Source of the DNA: a bacterium
GTDB lineage: Bacteria > Patescibacteria > Dojkabacteria > JAKAPS01 > JAJZLI01
DNA length: 64,000 nt
NCBI GenBank assembly: GCA_021846685.1
Contig: JAJZWL010000005.1
Location: 1 to 64,000, forward strand
Reading direction: 5' to 3'
Below the pieces are notes generated by a model that worked only from the letters and a program-made list of their open reading frames with translations, made no database searches and was not told the DNA's origin. A program made the position numbers and the translations under genes. Shown here in pieces: positions 49,902 to 59,535 of the stretch; position 1 is the stretch's first letter, and the number at the start of each line of letters is the position of its first letter.

Positions 49902-51710
49902 ATGACAATAAAAAACTTTTTTAGTAGTATTCAGAAAAATAGTACATCCTTTTTTATAAAAAGACAAAATACTATAGTTTCAGCTGCCTTTATAATAATG
50001 GCTGTTACAGCAATTTCTAAGATTTTAGGCCTTTTTAAATTAACACTATTGGCTAATATTTTTGGATTATCACGTAGTTTAGATATTTTTTATGCAGCAG
50101 ATTCTATTCCTCAAATATTTTTTAATATATTAGTTTTAGGATCTTTTAATACTGCACTTATTCCTGTAATAGGGGAGTTGGTATTTAAAAAGAAAAGTGA
50201 GACTATGTGGAAAGTATTTAATTCATTTTTAAATATATTTGCATTAATATTACTTGTAGTTGGTATATTAGGTATAATCTTTGCAAGAGAAGTAGCAGAA
50301 TTATTTATTTATTTGGCAGCAGCATATAGATCTTCTACAATTCCAAACTTTAGACCTTCAGATATTACTTTAATATCTTCTTTAATGCAGATACTTTTTA
50401 TATCTCCTATTATCCTGGGTATTTCATTTATATTTAGCTCTTTATTGCAAGTATATAAAAGATTTCTAGTGACTCAGGTTGCTACTGTTCTATATAATTT
50501 AGGCTTCATAATAGGAATACTATTTTTTACTCCATTTTTAGGAATCTATGGTCTTTGTTGGGGAATAGTATTAGGAAGTGTTCTTCATTTATTAGTTCAA
50601 TTTCCAGTAGCAAAATATCTAGGATTTAGTTATAAAAGTGCAATTTTAGGTTTTAAGAATAAATATATAAAGGAACTATTTGTACTTTCTTTACCTAGAT
50701 TTATAGGGATAGCTTTTTCTCAATTAGCATACTTTGTAGAATCTTTTATTGCTTTTGCTTTAGTTCCAGGATCTTTAACTGCATTTAATTGGGCTACTAG
50801 TTTGTATCTTTTTCCTGTAGCTGTAATAGGATGGAGTTTTGCGCAAGCATCTTTTCCTACCCTTGCCGAGGAGTCTTCTGCAAATATGTTAGAGACTTTC
50901 AAGAAAACTGTCTCGAAAACTGTAAATCAGACTTTATTTTTTGTTATTCCTATCTTTGTGGTCATCTTAATTTTAAGGCTTCCTATAGTTCGATTAATTT
51001 TAGGGCCAGGATCCAATAGTAAATTTGGATGGAATGATACAATATTAACATCTTGGATACTTTTATTTTTGTCTTTATCTATCATTGGTCAAGCGATTCT
51101 ATCAATACTTATAAGAGCTTTTTATTCTTTAAAGGATACAAAAACTCCAGTTATTGTTGAAATATTGACTTTTATTTTAAATATAATATTAGCTTTATAT
51201 TTTGTCCGAGTTTTTGGGAATTTCCCTGTAATATCTCCTACTATTGGGAATATATTTAATATTAATAACTATATACATTTTAATAGTAAATTTACATGGA
51301 AAGCTATTGGTGGGTTAGGATTTGCATCAGGGATAGCTGTTACACTAAATGTACTAGTATTAATATATCTTTTAGGTAAAAGGTTAAAAGGATTTTCTTT
51401 TAAAGAATTTTATCTTCCTGCTATAAAGAAACTTTCAAGTGGAGCTTTTATGTCGGTTGTAATGTATTTTGTATATAAGCTTTTGTCTACAATATTTAAT
51501 ACATCAAAAACTGTGGATGTTATATTTCTATTTTTGATTACTATATATATAGGTTTATCGGCATATTTTATAGCAGCCTTCGTATTAAATGATTCTGATT
51601 TAGATCTTTTAACAAGAGGAGTATATGCTTTTAGAGATATTCTTTATGGTAAAAAATTAAAAGGTATATCAGGTGTTGATGACAGTATATCTAATTCCCC
51701 AGAGAGTTAA
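49902..51710 (+). CDS. murJ: MurJ/MviN-type lipid II flippase
   Basis: This 602-residue protein has about 14 hydrophobic helices. FIIMAVTAISKILGLFKLTL opens it, then IFGLSRSLDIFYAADSIPQI and GSFNTALIPVIGEL (the conserved N-terminal MviN features with charged residues lining the cavity). FSSLLQVYKRFLV and ILIRAFYSLKDTKTPVIVEI mark later helices. It flips lipid-linked peptidoglycan precursor across the membrane, so the cell makes peptidoglycan. The short charged tail is not conserved in the family. The promoter includes TGTTATACT near 49876. Confidence 0.93.
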   Translation: MTIKNFFSSIQKNSTSFFIKRQNTIVSAAFIIMAVTAISKILGLFKLTLLANIFGLSRSLDIFYAADSIPQIFFNILVLGSFNTALIPVIGELVFKKKSETMWKVFNSFLNIFALILLVVGILGIIFAREVAELFIYLAAAYRSSTIPNFRPSDITLISSLMQILFISPIILGISFIFSSLLQVYKRFLVTQVATVLYNLGFIIGILFFTPFLGIYGLCWGIVLGSVLHLLVQFPVAKYLGFSYKSAILGFKNKYIKELFVLSLPRFIGIAFSQLAYFVESFIAFALVPGSLTAFNWATSLYLFPVAVIGWSFAQASFPTLAEESSANMLETFKKTVSKTVNQTLFFVIPIFVVILILRLPIVRLILGPGSNSKFGWNDTILTSWILLFLSLSIIGQAILSILIRAFYSLKDTKTPVIVEILTFILNIILALYFVRVFGNFPVISPTIGNIFNINNYIHFNSKFTWKAIGGLGFASGIAVTLNVLVLIYLLGKRLKGFSFKEFYLPAIKKLSSGAFMSVVMYFVYKLLSTIFNTSKTVDVIFLFLITIYIGLSAYFIAAFVLNDSDLDLLTRGVYAFRDILYGKKLKGISGVDDSISNSPES

Positions 51711-52019
51711 GTATTGTACTTATCTTGCATAATAAATTATCTTTCATTACTATATTTTTTGAATCTATACTATATATTGTATTGCTTATATTGTTAATAT
51801 CAATATTAAATACTTGTAGTGCAATACATTCATAATTATATTTATTATAAACTTCCGAAACCTTACGATCAGGGTTTTAAGTGAGGAGTCTATAAATATA
51901 GTGCAAATGTAAAGTATTTGTCAGCAAAGGTTATTGACAATTGCTTTATATCTCTGTTAATATTACATTTGGCAAACAAATAATTATATTGCTAAATTTA
52001 TTTTATCTATATTACAAAT
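51711..52019 (+). promoter_or_regulatory. groESL upstream region with a consensus promoter
   Basis: This is a 309-bp gap. A near-consensus sigma-70 promoter lies at TTGACA 51934-51939, an 18-nt spacer and TAATAT 51958-51963, giving a ~50-nt leader before groES. No CIRCE element (TTAGCACTC-N9-GAGTGCTAA) or other long palindrome was found, so HrcA control is not apparent. No gene was seen in the rest. Confidence 0.65.
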
Positions 52020-52322
52020 ATGTCAAATACTTTAAAAATTAAACCTATTGGAGATAAGATCGTTGTAAAGCCAATTACAGAAGAAAATACAACAAAAACA
52101 GGAATAGTAATTCCTGATACAGTATCTAAAGAGTCTCCTCAACGAGGTGAAGTAGTTGCATTGGGAACTGGAAAAAGAAATCGTAAAGGAGATGTTATCC
52201 CTTTTGTAGTAAAATTAGGAGAGATAGTTTTGTTCAAGAAATATTCTCCAACAGAATTCAAATTAGATAATGAAGATTACTTAATAATGTCAGAAGATGA
52301 TGTATTAGGAATTATTCAATAA
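52020..52322 (+). CDS. groES: GroES co-chaperonin
   Basis: This 100-residue protein has LKIKPIGDKIVVKPI, the mobile loop around EENTTKTGIVIPDTVSKESP and PQRGEVVALGTGKRNRKG, then GEIVLFKKYSPTEFKLDNED. The hydrophobic anchor of the mobile loop is GIVIP. It caps GroEL and helps fold proteins. groEL follows 30 bp later on the same message. It is normal in size and complete. Confidence 0.96.
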   Translation: MSNTLKIKPIGDKIVVKPITEENTTKTGIVIPDTVSKESPQRGEVVALGTGKRNRKGDVIPFVVKLGEIVLFKKYSPTEFKLDNEDYLIMSEDDVLGIIQ

Positions 52323-52352
52323 AATTAAATTTATTTTAGATATTAAAAAATT

Positions 52353-54014
52353 ATGGCAAAAAAAGTAATATTAAACGAAGAGGCAAGAGCAAAAATTAAA
52401 GTAGGTATAGATACACTTGCTAATTCTGTAAAAATAACATTAGGCCCAAAAGGTCGATTAGTAGCTATTGGAAAGAGTTATGGGTCTCCTCAGGTAACAA
52501 AAGATGGTGTTACTGTGGCAAAAGAAATTGAATTAGAAGATCCAATTGAAAATGTAGGAGCAGCATTGATTAAAGAAGCTGCAGTAAAGACAGCTGATCT
52601 TGCGGGAGATGGAACTACTACAGCTACAATTTTAGCTCAAGCAATTATTGATGAAGGTGTAAAAAATGTTGCAGCAGGGACTAATCCTATGTCTATTAAA
52701 AGAGGAATAGATAAAGCAGTTGAATTAGTTGTTAAAAATTTAAAAGAACAAGCAAAATCTATTAAATCTACAGAAGAAATCATTCAAGTTGCAACAGTTT
52801 CAGCAAATAATGATAATGAAATTGGAACTCTTATAGGGCAGGTTATGGAAAAAGTAGGTAAGGATGGAGTTATCACAGTTGAAGAATCTAGAACAATTGA
52901 AAATGAAATAGAATTCGTAGAAGGTATGAATTTTGATAGAGGTTATGTTTCTCCTTATTTTGTTACAGATACAGAAAGGCAAGAAGCTATTTTAGAAGAT
53001 CCATATATTTTACTTGCTGATGTTAAGATATCTGCTATTAAAGAATTATTACCTATTATTGAAAAAATAGTTCAATCGGGTAAAAAAGAGTTTTTGATTA
53101 TTGCAGAAGACTTAGAAGGCGAAGCTTTAGCAACTTTAGTAGTTAATAAACTTAGAGGTATCATAAATGTTGCAGCTGTAAAAGCTCCAGGATTTGGAGA
53201 TAGAAAGAAAGCAATGTTAGAAGATATAGCTATTCTTACAGGTGGTAATCTAATTTCTGAAGAAATTGGAAGAAAATTAGAAAATACTGAGATAGAAGAT
53301 TTAGGAAAATGTAGAAGAGTTGTTATTACAAAAGATGATACTACTATTATAGATGGGGCAGGAACTAAGACTGTTATAGAAGATAGAGTTGCAAATCTAA
53401 GAAAACAGATAGAAGAAGTAACTTCTGATTATGATAAAGAAAAATTACAAGAAAGAGTTGCTAAATTTGTAGGTGGAGTTGCAGTACTTAAAGTTGGGGC
53501 AGCTACAGAAGTAGAATTAAAAGAGAAAAAAGATAGAATAGAAGATGCATTAGCAGCAACTAGAGCTGCAGTAGAAGAAGGTATTGTCGCAGGAGGAGGA
53601 GTTGCCTTGGTAGATGCTAAGATTTATTTAAATTCTGCTGAAGGAAAAAAAGGAATTGAGAAATTATCAGTAGATGAAAAAATTGGAGTAGATATCGTTA
53701 AAAGAGCATTACAAGCTCCTGCTATTCAAATAATTGATAATGCTGGAAATCCAGATGTTTCTGGACAAGCTTTAGTTAGTACCTCTGTTGGAAATGGCAA
53801 AGGATATAATGTATTTACTGGCGAGGATCAACTGGACATGATTAAAGCAGGAATTATAGATCCTGTTAAGGTTACTAGGCTTGCAATCGAGAATGCAGCT
53901 TCAGTTGCCTCAATGTATCTTACAATAGATGCAGTAATTGTAGATCTTCCTCAACCTGAGAGCTCTCCAGCACCAGATATGGGTGGTATGGGAGGAATGG
54001 GTGGAATGATGTAA
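52353..54014 (+). CDS. groEL: GroEL chaperonin
   Basis: This 553-residue protein has the ATP-binding KITLGPKGR and DGVTVAKEIELEDPIENVGA, AGDGTTTATILAQAI (with the catalytic-region DGTTT), AATRAAVEEGIVAGGGVAL and a Gly-Met-rich tail ending MGGMGGMM. It folds client proteins with GroES. It is highly conserved and better codon-adapted than its neighbours. An ATPase gene with a palindromic operator starts 64 bp after the stop. Confidence 0.97.
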   Translation: MAKKVILNEEARAKIKVGIDTLANSVKITLGPKGRLVAIGKSYGSPQVTKDGVTVAKEIELEDPIENVGAALIKEAAVKTADLAGDGTTTATILAQAIIDEGVKNVAAGTNPMSIKRGIDKAVELVVKNLKEQAKSIKSTEEIIQVATVSANNDNEIGTLIGQVMEKVGKDGVITVEESRTIENEIEFVEGMNFDRGYVSPYFVTDTERQEAILEDPYILLADVKISAIKELLPIIEKIVQSGKKEFLIIAEDLEGEALATLVVNKLRGIINVAAVKAPGFGDRKKAMLEDIAILTGGNLISEEIGRKLENTEIEDLGKCRRVVITKDDTTIIDGAGTKTVIEDRVANLRKQIEEVTSDYDKEKLQERVAKFVGGVAVLKVGAATEVELKEKKDRIEDALAATRAAVEEGIVAGGGVALVDAKIYLNSAEGKKGIEKLSVDEKIGVDIVKRALQAPAIQIIDNAGNPDVSGQALVSTSVGNGKGYNVFTGEDQLDMIKAGIIDPVKVTRLAIENAASVASMYLTIDAVIVDLPQPESSPAPDMGGMGGMGGMM

Positions 54015-54049
54015 AGGATCTATATCTTGAAAAAACTGACCATATTTTA

Positions 54050-54078
54050 TATAATACTGTCAGGGAACTGACAGTATT
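54050..54078 (+). promoter_or_regulatory. Promoter overlapped by a perfect palindrome at the ATPase start
   Basis: TATAAT at 54050-54055 runs into AATACTGTCAG (54053-54063), GGAA, and CTGACAGTATT (54068-54078), an 11-bp perfect inverted repeat that abuts the ATG at 54079. The transcription start would fall inside the palindrome, so a dimeric repressor bound here would block initiation. As RNA it would be a hairpin flush with the start codon. Confidence 0.65.
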
Positions 54079-55218
54079 ATGAAATATATAGATAGATTAC
54101 TTTACAACAAAATACCTGAATTGATAAAACCCAATAAGGTTCTCATTATATATGGACCAAGAAGAGTTGGTAAGACTTTTATTTTGAATAAATTCTTATC
54201 AGAGTATAAATATAAATATCTCTTTGTTACAGGAGATGATAGGGTTACACGTAGATTACTTGAAAATCAGAATTTAAGTGAAATAAAATCATTTATTGGG
54301 AATAATGATCTGTTTGTTATTGATGAAGCTCAGAAGGTTAAAAATATAGGAGAGATCTTAAAATTAATTGTTGATCAAATCCCCCAAATAAAAGTAATTG
54401 CGACAGGATCGTCTTCATTTGATTTATCAAATAAAGTAGGAGAGCCTTTGACAGGGAGAAGTATCACTGAAGTATTATACCCAGTAAGTCAGATTGAGTT
54501 AAAAAATCAGATTTCATATCTTGAGACAGTATCATCTTTAGAAGAGAGATTAATTTATGGTTCATATCCAGAAGTAATAACTTTAGATACAATGGATTCT
54601 AAAAGATCTTATTTGATAGAACTTACAGACTCCTATCTATTAAAAGATTTAATGGATTTAGAAAATACAAAAAGTTCTAATCTATTAATTGATTTATTGA
54701 TATTAATTGCATTTCAGATAGGAAAAGAAGTTTCTCTTCAAGAACTAGGAAATCGGTTAAATATTAGTAAAAATACAGTTAGTAGATATTTATTCTTATT
54801 AGAAAAGGCTTTCGTAATAATTAACATTAGGGGTTATAGTAGTAATCTTAGGAAGGAAGTAACACAAAATTCCAGATATTACTTTTATGACAATGGTATA
54901 AGGAATGCTCTAATTAGAAATTTTAATCCAATATCACTAAGGGGTGATATTGGACAATTATGGGAAAATTTTCTTTTTATTGAACGTTTAAAAAAACAAG
55001 AATATCTTAATATATATTCGAATAATTATTTTTGGAGAACATATGATAAAAAAGAAATTGATTTAGTAGAATCAAGAGAAGGAAAATTATTTGGATATGA
55101 ATTTAAATATTCAAAATCTACTATACCAACTGCAACATCAAAAGAATGGTTATCAACATATCCAAATAGTAGTCTAAATGTTGTAACGAAAGAAAACTAT
55201 CTTGATTTTATAACATAA
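54079..55218 (+). CDS. AAA_14/DUF4143 ATPase, second paralogue
   Basis: This 379-residue protein has Walker A YGPRRVGKTFIL near residue 30, Walker B LFVIDEAQKV near 81, TGSSSF, and winged helix SLQELGNRLNISKNTVSRYL. The C-terminal DUF4143 part has EIDLVESREGKLFGYEFKYS, with a nuclease-like E-I-D...E-F-K pattern. It matches the 1832-2971 protein in length and along its whole sequence, though clearly diverged. It is inserted between groEL and the helicase gene, ending 13 bp before the latter, and has its own operator-overlapped promoter. Confidence 0.88.
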   Translation: MKYIDRLLYNKIPELIKPNKVLIIYGPRRVGKTFILNKFLSEYKYKYLFVTGDDRVTRRLLENQNLSEIKSFIGNNDLFVIDEAQKVKNIGEILKLIVDQIPQIKVIATGSSSFDLSNKVGEPLTGRSITEVLYPVSQIELKNQISYLETVSSLEERLIYGSYPEVITLDTMDSKRSYLIELTDSYLLKDLMDLENTKSSNLLIDLLILIAFQIGKEVSLQELGNRLNISKNTVSRYLFLLEKAFVIINIRGYSSNLRKEVTQNSRYYFYDNGIRNALIRNFNPISLRGDIGQLWENFLFIERLKKQEYLNIYSNNYFWRTYDKKEIDLVESREGKLFGYEFKYSKSTIPTATSKEWLSTYPNSSLNVVTKENYLDFIT

Positions 55219-55231
55219 TATTTAAATTTTC

Positions 55232-57946
55232 ATGGAGTTAAACGAGATTCAAAAACAAGCAGTATCAAATATATCTTCTCCTGTAATAGTTAAGGCAGGA
55301 CCAGGAACCGGTAAAACTTTTTTGATTATAGAAAAGATCAAATATCTTATTTCTAAAGGTTTTATTGAAAATAATATTCTTGCAGTTACATTTTCTAAGA
55401 AAGCATCAGAAGAGATAAAAAATAGACTTTCAGATACTCTTGGTCTTTTTAGTGAAGTTAATATAGAAACTTTTCACTCATTAGCTGAAAAGATATTAAG
55501 AGAGAACTATCAATATTTTAATCTTAAAAAAGACTTTATAGTAATGGATAGAATGGAGAGTTTTGTTTTTTTATCAAATCGTATATTTGATTTTGATATT
55601 AATCTTTTACGTCCTCTTTCAAATCCAGATAAGGAAATAGATAAAATTTTAGAATTTTTCTCAAAACTTGAAGATGAATATATATCTCCACAAGAATTTA
55701 TAGATTTTAAAAATAAGGATGAATATTCAACAGAATTAGCTTATTTATATAAAGAATTTTTTACATTAAAAATAAAAGAATCTAAATTAGAATTTAATGA
55801 TCTTATATATCTTTCTTTAAAACTGTTTGAAGACAAAAAAATACTTAAAAAATATCAAGATAAATTTAAATATCTCCTTGTAGATGAGTTTCAAGATACA
55901 AATTATATACAAAATCAATTTATATTAAAATTAGCATCAAATATCACAGTAGTAGGGGATAAGAATCAGTCTATATACAAATTTAGAGGAGCATCTTTGT
56001 CAAACTTTAGTTCTTTTTCTAAAGCTTTTCCTAAAAATGTGGAATATGTATTAAGTGAAAATTACAGATCATATCAGAATATAGTGGATACAGCTTATTT
56101 GTTTATGGGGGAAGAATATACCTTAAAATCTATTAAGGGGTTAAACAAAGATTCTATCAAAGTACTTAATTTCACTAAAAATATAGAAGAAATTAATTAT
56201 ATAAAGGATCAGATTTTAAAACTACATGATGATGGTATAAATTTTTCTGATATTGCTATCCTTTTAAGATCAAATTCATACATCAATGACTTTGCTGAAG
56301 TTCTTATAGATTCTAATATCCCTATTTATTTAAGAGGATCTAGTACTTTTGAGATTTCTTCTGAATTTAAAGATTTGGCATCTGTTGTGTATTTTTCTGA
56401 AAATCCAAATGATAATATATCTTTTTTAAGAATACTTAATATGGAGTGTTTTAGTTTTTCTCAAGAAGAATTTATAGGTTTATCTGAATTTTTAAATACG
56501 AAATTTAGAACGAATTCATATTATGAGGGATTATCTAAAATTATTGAGGGTAAAGGGGAGAATCTTGAACTAAGAACAGAGAAGATATTAAATTTTTATG
56601 CTATTTTGAAAAATCTGACAAATCCAGAAGTGGATCTAATTGATAAATTAAATGATTTTTTAGATAAAAGTTTTTATTTTGAATTTTTACATAAAAAGAA
56701 TGATTCACTGGTAAGACGTTCTAATTTAGATAAATTTATTGCAATTATAGAAAGACTTTCAGAAAATGGAGTTGAGTTTTTTTCAAAATATATAAGGAAT
56801 ATAAATAAGATCTCATCAATGGATGATAGTTTAGATCAAGATATAAATTTTGATAGTGTTACTATCTCTACTGTACATTCAGTAAAAGGTATGGAGTTTA
56901 AGTATGTATTTATGCCTTATTTAGTTAAAGATAGATTTCCTTTGAAAAATAGAGGAGGAAATATAGATATCCCTTCTTCGCTATTACATGAGTCTATTCC
57001 AGAAGAAGAACAATTCATCGAGGAAGAAAAAAGATTGTTTTTTGTGGCTTTAACACGCGCAAAAGATATGGTATATTTATCTTTTTCTAATATTTATGAT
57101 GGAAATAAAAAAACAAAAGATAAAAGTATATTTTTAGATATTATTAAAAATAAAATAGAAAAAGTAGAATCAAAAAGTGATATTAAAGTGAATAATATTC
57201 CATATTTTCTAATCCCTGATAATTCTATTCCAAAAAAATATTCATATTCACAGTTAAATTTATTTAAAACATGTCCTTTACAGTACTATTATGAATATAT
57301 TCTAAGGATAAAAAAACAACCTAAATTAGTATTTGAATATGGTAATGTTATACATGATACTTTGAAGCAATATTTTCAACGAGATAGGCAAGCCCAAAAT
57401 ATTGATCTTTTAGAGAATATTTATAAAATGCGATGGGAGAGAGCGAATCTTTCTGTATTTAGAAATGAAGGGCATATAGAAAGTTATAAGAAGAAAGGAT
57501 TAGAGTCAATTAAGAATAATATAGACCTTATAAAACCAATAGGTCTAAAAAATCTTTATGAGCTAAATGTAGATGTATCTTTAGATGGAAAATATCTTAT
57601 TAATGGAAGACTAGATAGATTAGATTTTTTAGAAGATGGAGGTTTGTCAATTGTTGATTATAAAACAGGAAGTTCTACTAGTCAGGACACCAGTTCTTCA
57701 AATCTACAATTAGGGTTATATTCTATATTAGTAAAAGAAAAATTCCCAAATGATATAAAGAATTTAAAACTTCTTTTTATAGATGAAGGAAAAGAGATAA
57801 ATATAGATTATCAAAAGATTAATATAGAAAAAGTAAAAGAGGAGATAATAGATTTAATAGAAAAGATAAGAGATTTAGAGGTAAAAGCCACACCTTCTTT
57901 TGCTTGTAATTACTGTGAATATAGAAGTTTATGTTATAAAATGTAA
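55232..57946 (+). CDS. UvrD/PcrA-like helicase with RecB-type nuclease domain
   Basis: This 904-residue SF1A helicase has motif I VKAGPGTGKTFLI near 20-33, Ia VTFSKKASEEI, II YLLVDEFQDTN near 215, III VVGDKNQSIYKFRGA, IV SENYRSYQN, V STVHSVKGMEFKYVF and VI RLFFVALTRAKDMVYLSFS. From about 670 a PD-(D/E)xK nuclease follows: FKTCPLQYYYEY, GRLDRLDF, IVDYKTGSS, then CNYCEYRSLC near the end. The C-x2-C-x5-C plus the earlier Cys give the four ligands of an Fe-S cluster as in AddB and Cas4. It should process DNA ends for recombination repair. A decayed copy of its nuclease end lies just downstream. Confidence 0.92.
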   Translation: MELNEIQKQAVSNISSPVIVKAGPGTGKTFLIIEKIKYLISKGFIENNILAVTFSKKASEEIKNRLSDTLGLFSEVNIETFHSLAEKILRENYQYFNLKKDFIVMDRMESFVFLSNRIFDFDINLLRPLSNPDKEIDKILEFFSKLEDEYISPQEFIDFKNKDEYSTELAYLYKEFFTLKIKESKLEFNDLIYLSLKLFEDKKILKKYQDKFKYLLVDEFQDTNYIQNQFILKLASNITVVGDKNQSIYKFRGASLSNFSSFSKAFPKNVEYVLSENYRSYQNIVDTAYLFMGEEYTLKSIKGLNKDSIKVLNFTKNIEEINYIKDQILKLHDDGINFSDIAILLRSNSYINDFAEVLIDSNIPIYLRGSSTFEISSEFKDLASVVYFSENPNDNISFLRILNMECFSFSQEEFIGLSEFLNTKFRTNSYYEGLSKIIEGKGENLELRTEKILNFYAILKNLTNPEVDLIDKLNDFLDKSFYFEFLHKKNDSLVRRSNLDKFIAIIERLSENGVEFFSKYIRNINKISSMDDSLDQDINFDSVTISTVHSVKGMEFKYVFMPYLVKDRFPLKNRGGNIDIPSSLLHESIPEEEQFIEEEKRLFFVALTRAKDMVYLSFSNIYDGNKKTKDKSIFLDIIKNKIEKVESKSDIKVNNIPYFLIPDNSIPKKYSYSQLNLFKTCPLQYYYEYILRIKKQPKLVFEYGNVIHDTLKQYFQRDRQAQNIDLLENIYKMRWERANLSVFRNEGHIESYKKKGLESIKNNIDLIKPIGLKNLYELNVDVSLDGKYLINGRLDRLDFLEDGGLSIVDYKTGSSTSQDTSSSNLQLGLYSILVKEKFPNDIKNLKLLFIDEGKEINIDYQKINIEKVKEEIIDLIEKIRDLEVKATPSFACNYCEYRSLCYKM

Positions 57947-57951
57947 GATAT

Positions 57952-58161
57952 ATGATATTATTTAGATTATTAAAAAAGTTTTTATTTGCCTTTCTTATTC
58001 TCTTATTTGTAGTTCCTTTTGTTATATCTAATAATCAAAAATCTATTGAAGTTCATGCTGCAACTTCATGAAACTATCTAATTAAAGATATAAGTAATTA
58101 TTATGTGGCTAAGGAGAATGGATCTCAATATTCTGGTAATAATTTCAATTATAAATTATAA
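57952..58161 (+). pseudogene. Broken signal-peptide-bearing gene fragment
   Basis: ATG 57952 opens a good signal peptide (KFLFAFLILLFVVPFVISNN...VHAATS). An in-frame TGA at 58069-58071 follows, after which NYLIKDISNYYVAKENGSQY continues to a TAA at 58159-58161. It looks like the start of an exported protein gene, perhaps a former member of the pilin operon, interrupted and then joined to nuclease-domain debris. Confidence 0.5.
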
Positions 58162-58430
58162 GACTGGAAAATCACTGTCGTAAGATCCAATATTAAAAAA
58201 TTTACAACTTTCAATATATGCAATGGTAGTAAAAGAAAAATTTGGAAAAGAAATTGATTCTTTAAACTTGCAATTTGTTGATGAAGGGGTTAATCTGAGT
58301 ATGAATATAGAGAAATGAGATATTGATAAAAGTAGAGGAGAACTGATACAATTACTATCTTTGATGGACGAAGGTAAGATAATCGCAAATCCATCATATG
58401 TGTGTAATTTTTGTGATTATATAAATTATG
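58154..58430 (+). pseudogene. Decayed RecB-type nuclease domain, paralogue of the upstream helicase
   Basis: The frame reads NYKTGKSLS, a TAA, DPILKNLQLSIYAMVVKEKF, LNLQFVDEGVNLS, a TGA, then DIDKSRGELIQLLSLMDEGK and YVCNFCDYINYV. It aligns throughout with the intact DYKTG...NLQLGLYSILVKEKF...LLFIDEG...CNYCEYRSLC of the upstream protein. The catalytic Asp has become Asn and the last Fe-S cysteine is lost. It therefore comes from a second, diverged copy, not a simple local duplication slip. Confidence 0.82.
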
Positions 58431-59534
58431 TTACAAAGTATAAAAGGAAAAATATTATTAGGGTTAGCATTAATATCTTATGTGTTTGTTTTTTCAAATA
58501 TATTCGTAGGTACTCCTGTATATGCAGCTAGTGGTACAATAAATATTTCTTGTGCGCAAATTAACGCAGCTTATAAGAATGCTAAATTTGATGGTCCATT
58601 ATATAGTACAACTATTAATGGAGAAAAAATTAATTATGTAAATAATCGTAATGGTCATCCTAGTGGATCTTATCTTAAGCTTGGGTCTATTGATGGTAAT
58701 GTAAATACTTCAACAAAAAATAGCTTTTTAAGTCCAAAATTTATTTGTGTGTTTGGTAATAATGGATCGGGGAATACTTTAACAGTGTCTAGTAGTGCTA
58801 CTATATATTTGTATCCCACATATGGATCATACAATAATAATTATAATTTTTATGCAATATATCCTAAAAATAATGTTTGCTCTGCTATTGCCAATGCTAT
58901 TAAAAATAATAAAAAAACCGTTGATAATAATATACACATAACTAATAATGCATTTAATCTCCCTGCTAATGCTAATAAGATAGGCCAAATAATATATAAG
59001 AATGGAAGTGTTGTTGGTGGGTGTCCTATTGCGCAATCAGACGTTAACAATAGTGCTTTGCAAATTTATATAACACCTGTTAATCAAACAGAACCAGGCA
59101 ATACCTATGGAGTATATTCTTCATCTTTAATTATACCACCACCACCTTCTCATGGAGGAGCATATTCAGCGCAAAAAGCATGTGTTGGTAGTGGAATTGG
59201 AGTTGGAGCAAGTCGGAATTGTCAAATTTGTGTAAGAAAAGGAATTAATAGTGGATATAATTATGTATATACAGATTTTGGATGTATAAATACATCTATT
59301 TCTGGAGTCATAAATTTTGTATATAGATTATTTCTGGTAATAGCATTTATGATTGCACTGGCTGTTATTATATTTGCAGGGTACTTGATTATGGTATCTG
59401 GAGGAGATCCAGATCAGCTTAATAGAGGAAAGAGTCTTCTTACTAAAGCTATAATAGGGTTACTTGTTATTGTATTTGCATATGTTATGCTTACTACAAT
59501 AGGAACTATATTTGGAATTAAATTTTTAGCATAA
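58428..59534 (+). CDS. T4SS_pilin-like protein with large exported domain
   Basis: This 368-residue protein has a signal peptide near residues 8-34 (LLGLALISYVFVFSNIFVGT...VYAA). About 240 residues of exported, Cys-containing domain follow (CVGSGIGVGASRNCQICVRK, CIN; proline run IIPPPPSHGG). The C-terminal two-helix module is FLVIAFMIALAVIIFAGYLI, MVSGGDPDQLNRGKSLLTKA, IIGLLVIVFAYVMLTTIG. The helix, then GGDxxxxxxxxxxLxxAIIGLxVIxxAY, is the VirB2/TrbC pilin pattern. It heads seven such genes and is the only one with a large extra domain, perhaps a tip or adhesive subunit. Confidence 0.8.
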   Translation: MLQSIKGKILLGLALISYVFVFSNIFVGTPVYAASGTINISCAQINAAYKNAKFDGPLYSTTINGEKINYVNNRNGHPSGSYLKLGSIDGNVNTSTKNSFLSPKFICVFGNNGSGNTLTVSSSATIYLYPTYGSYNNNYNFYAIYPKNNVCSAIANAIKNNKKTVDNNIHITNNAFNLPANANKIGQIIYKNGSVVGGCPIAQSDVNNSALQIYITPVNQTEPGNTYGVYSSSLIIPPPPSHGGAYSAQKACVGSGIGVGASRNCQICVRKGINSGYNYVYTDFGCINTSISGVINFVYRLFLVIAFMIALAVIIFAGYLIMVSGGDPDQLNRGKSLLTKAIIGLLVIVFAYVMLTTIGTIFGIKFLA

Positions 59535-59535
59535 A

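Noticed and set aside
50720..51019. Small frames inside murJ on both strands
   Set aside because: They are shadows of a conserved membrane protein gene.
51711..52019. CIRCE operator for groESL
   Set aside because: No TTAGCACTC/GAGTGCTAA pair or close variant is present.
57952..58430. Recoded TGA (Gly or Trp) as in Gracilibacteria or mycoplasmas
   Set aside because: Readthrough would mend two TGA stops here, but TAA stops also interrupt the same region, and TGA ends many genes with ATGA overlaps (43190, 60345, 63855).
58827..59050. Minus-strand open frames within the first pilin gene
   Set aside because: They are antisense to a well-supported exported pilin-like protein.
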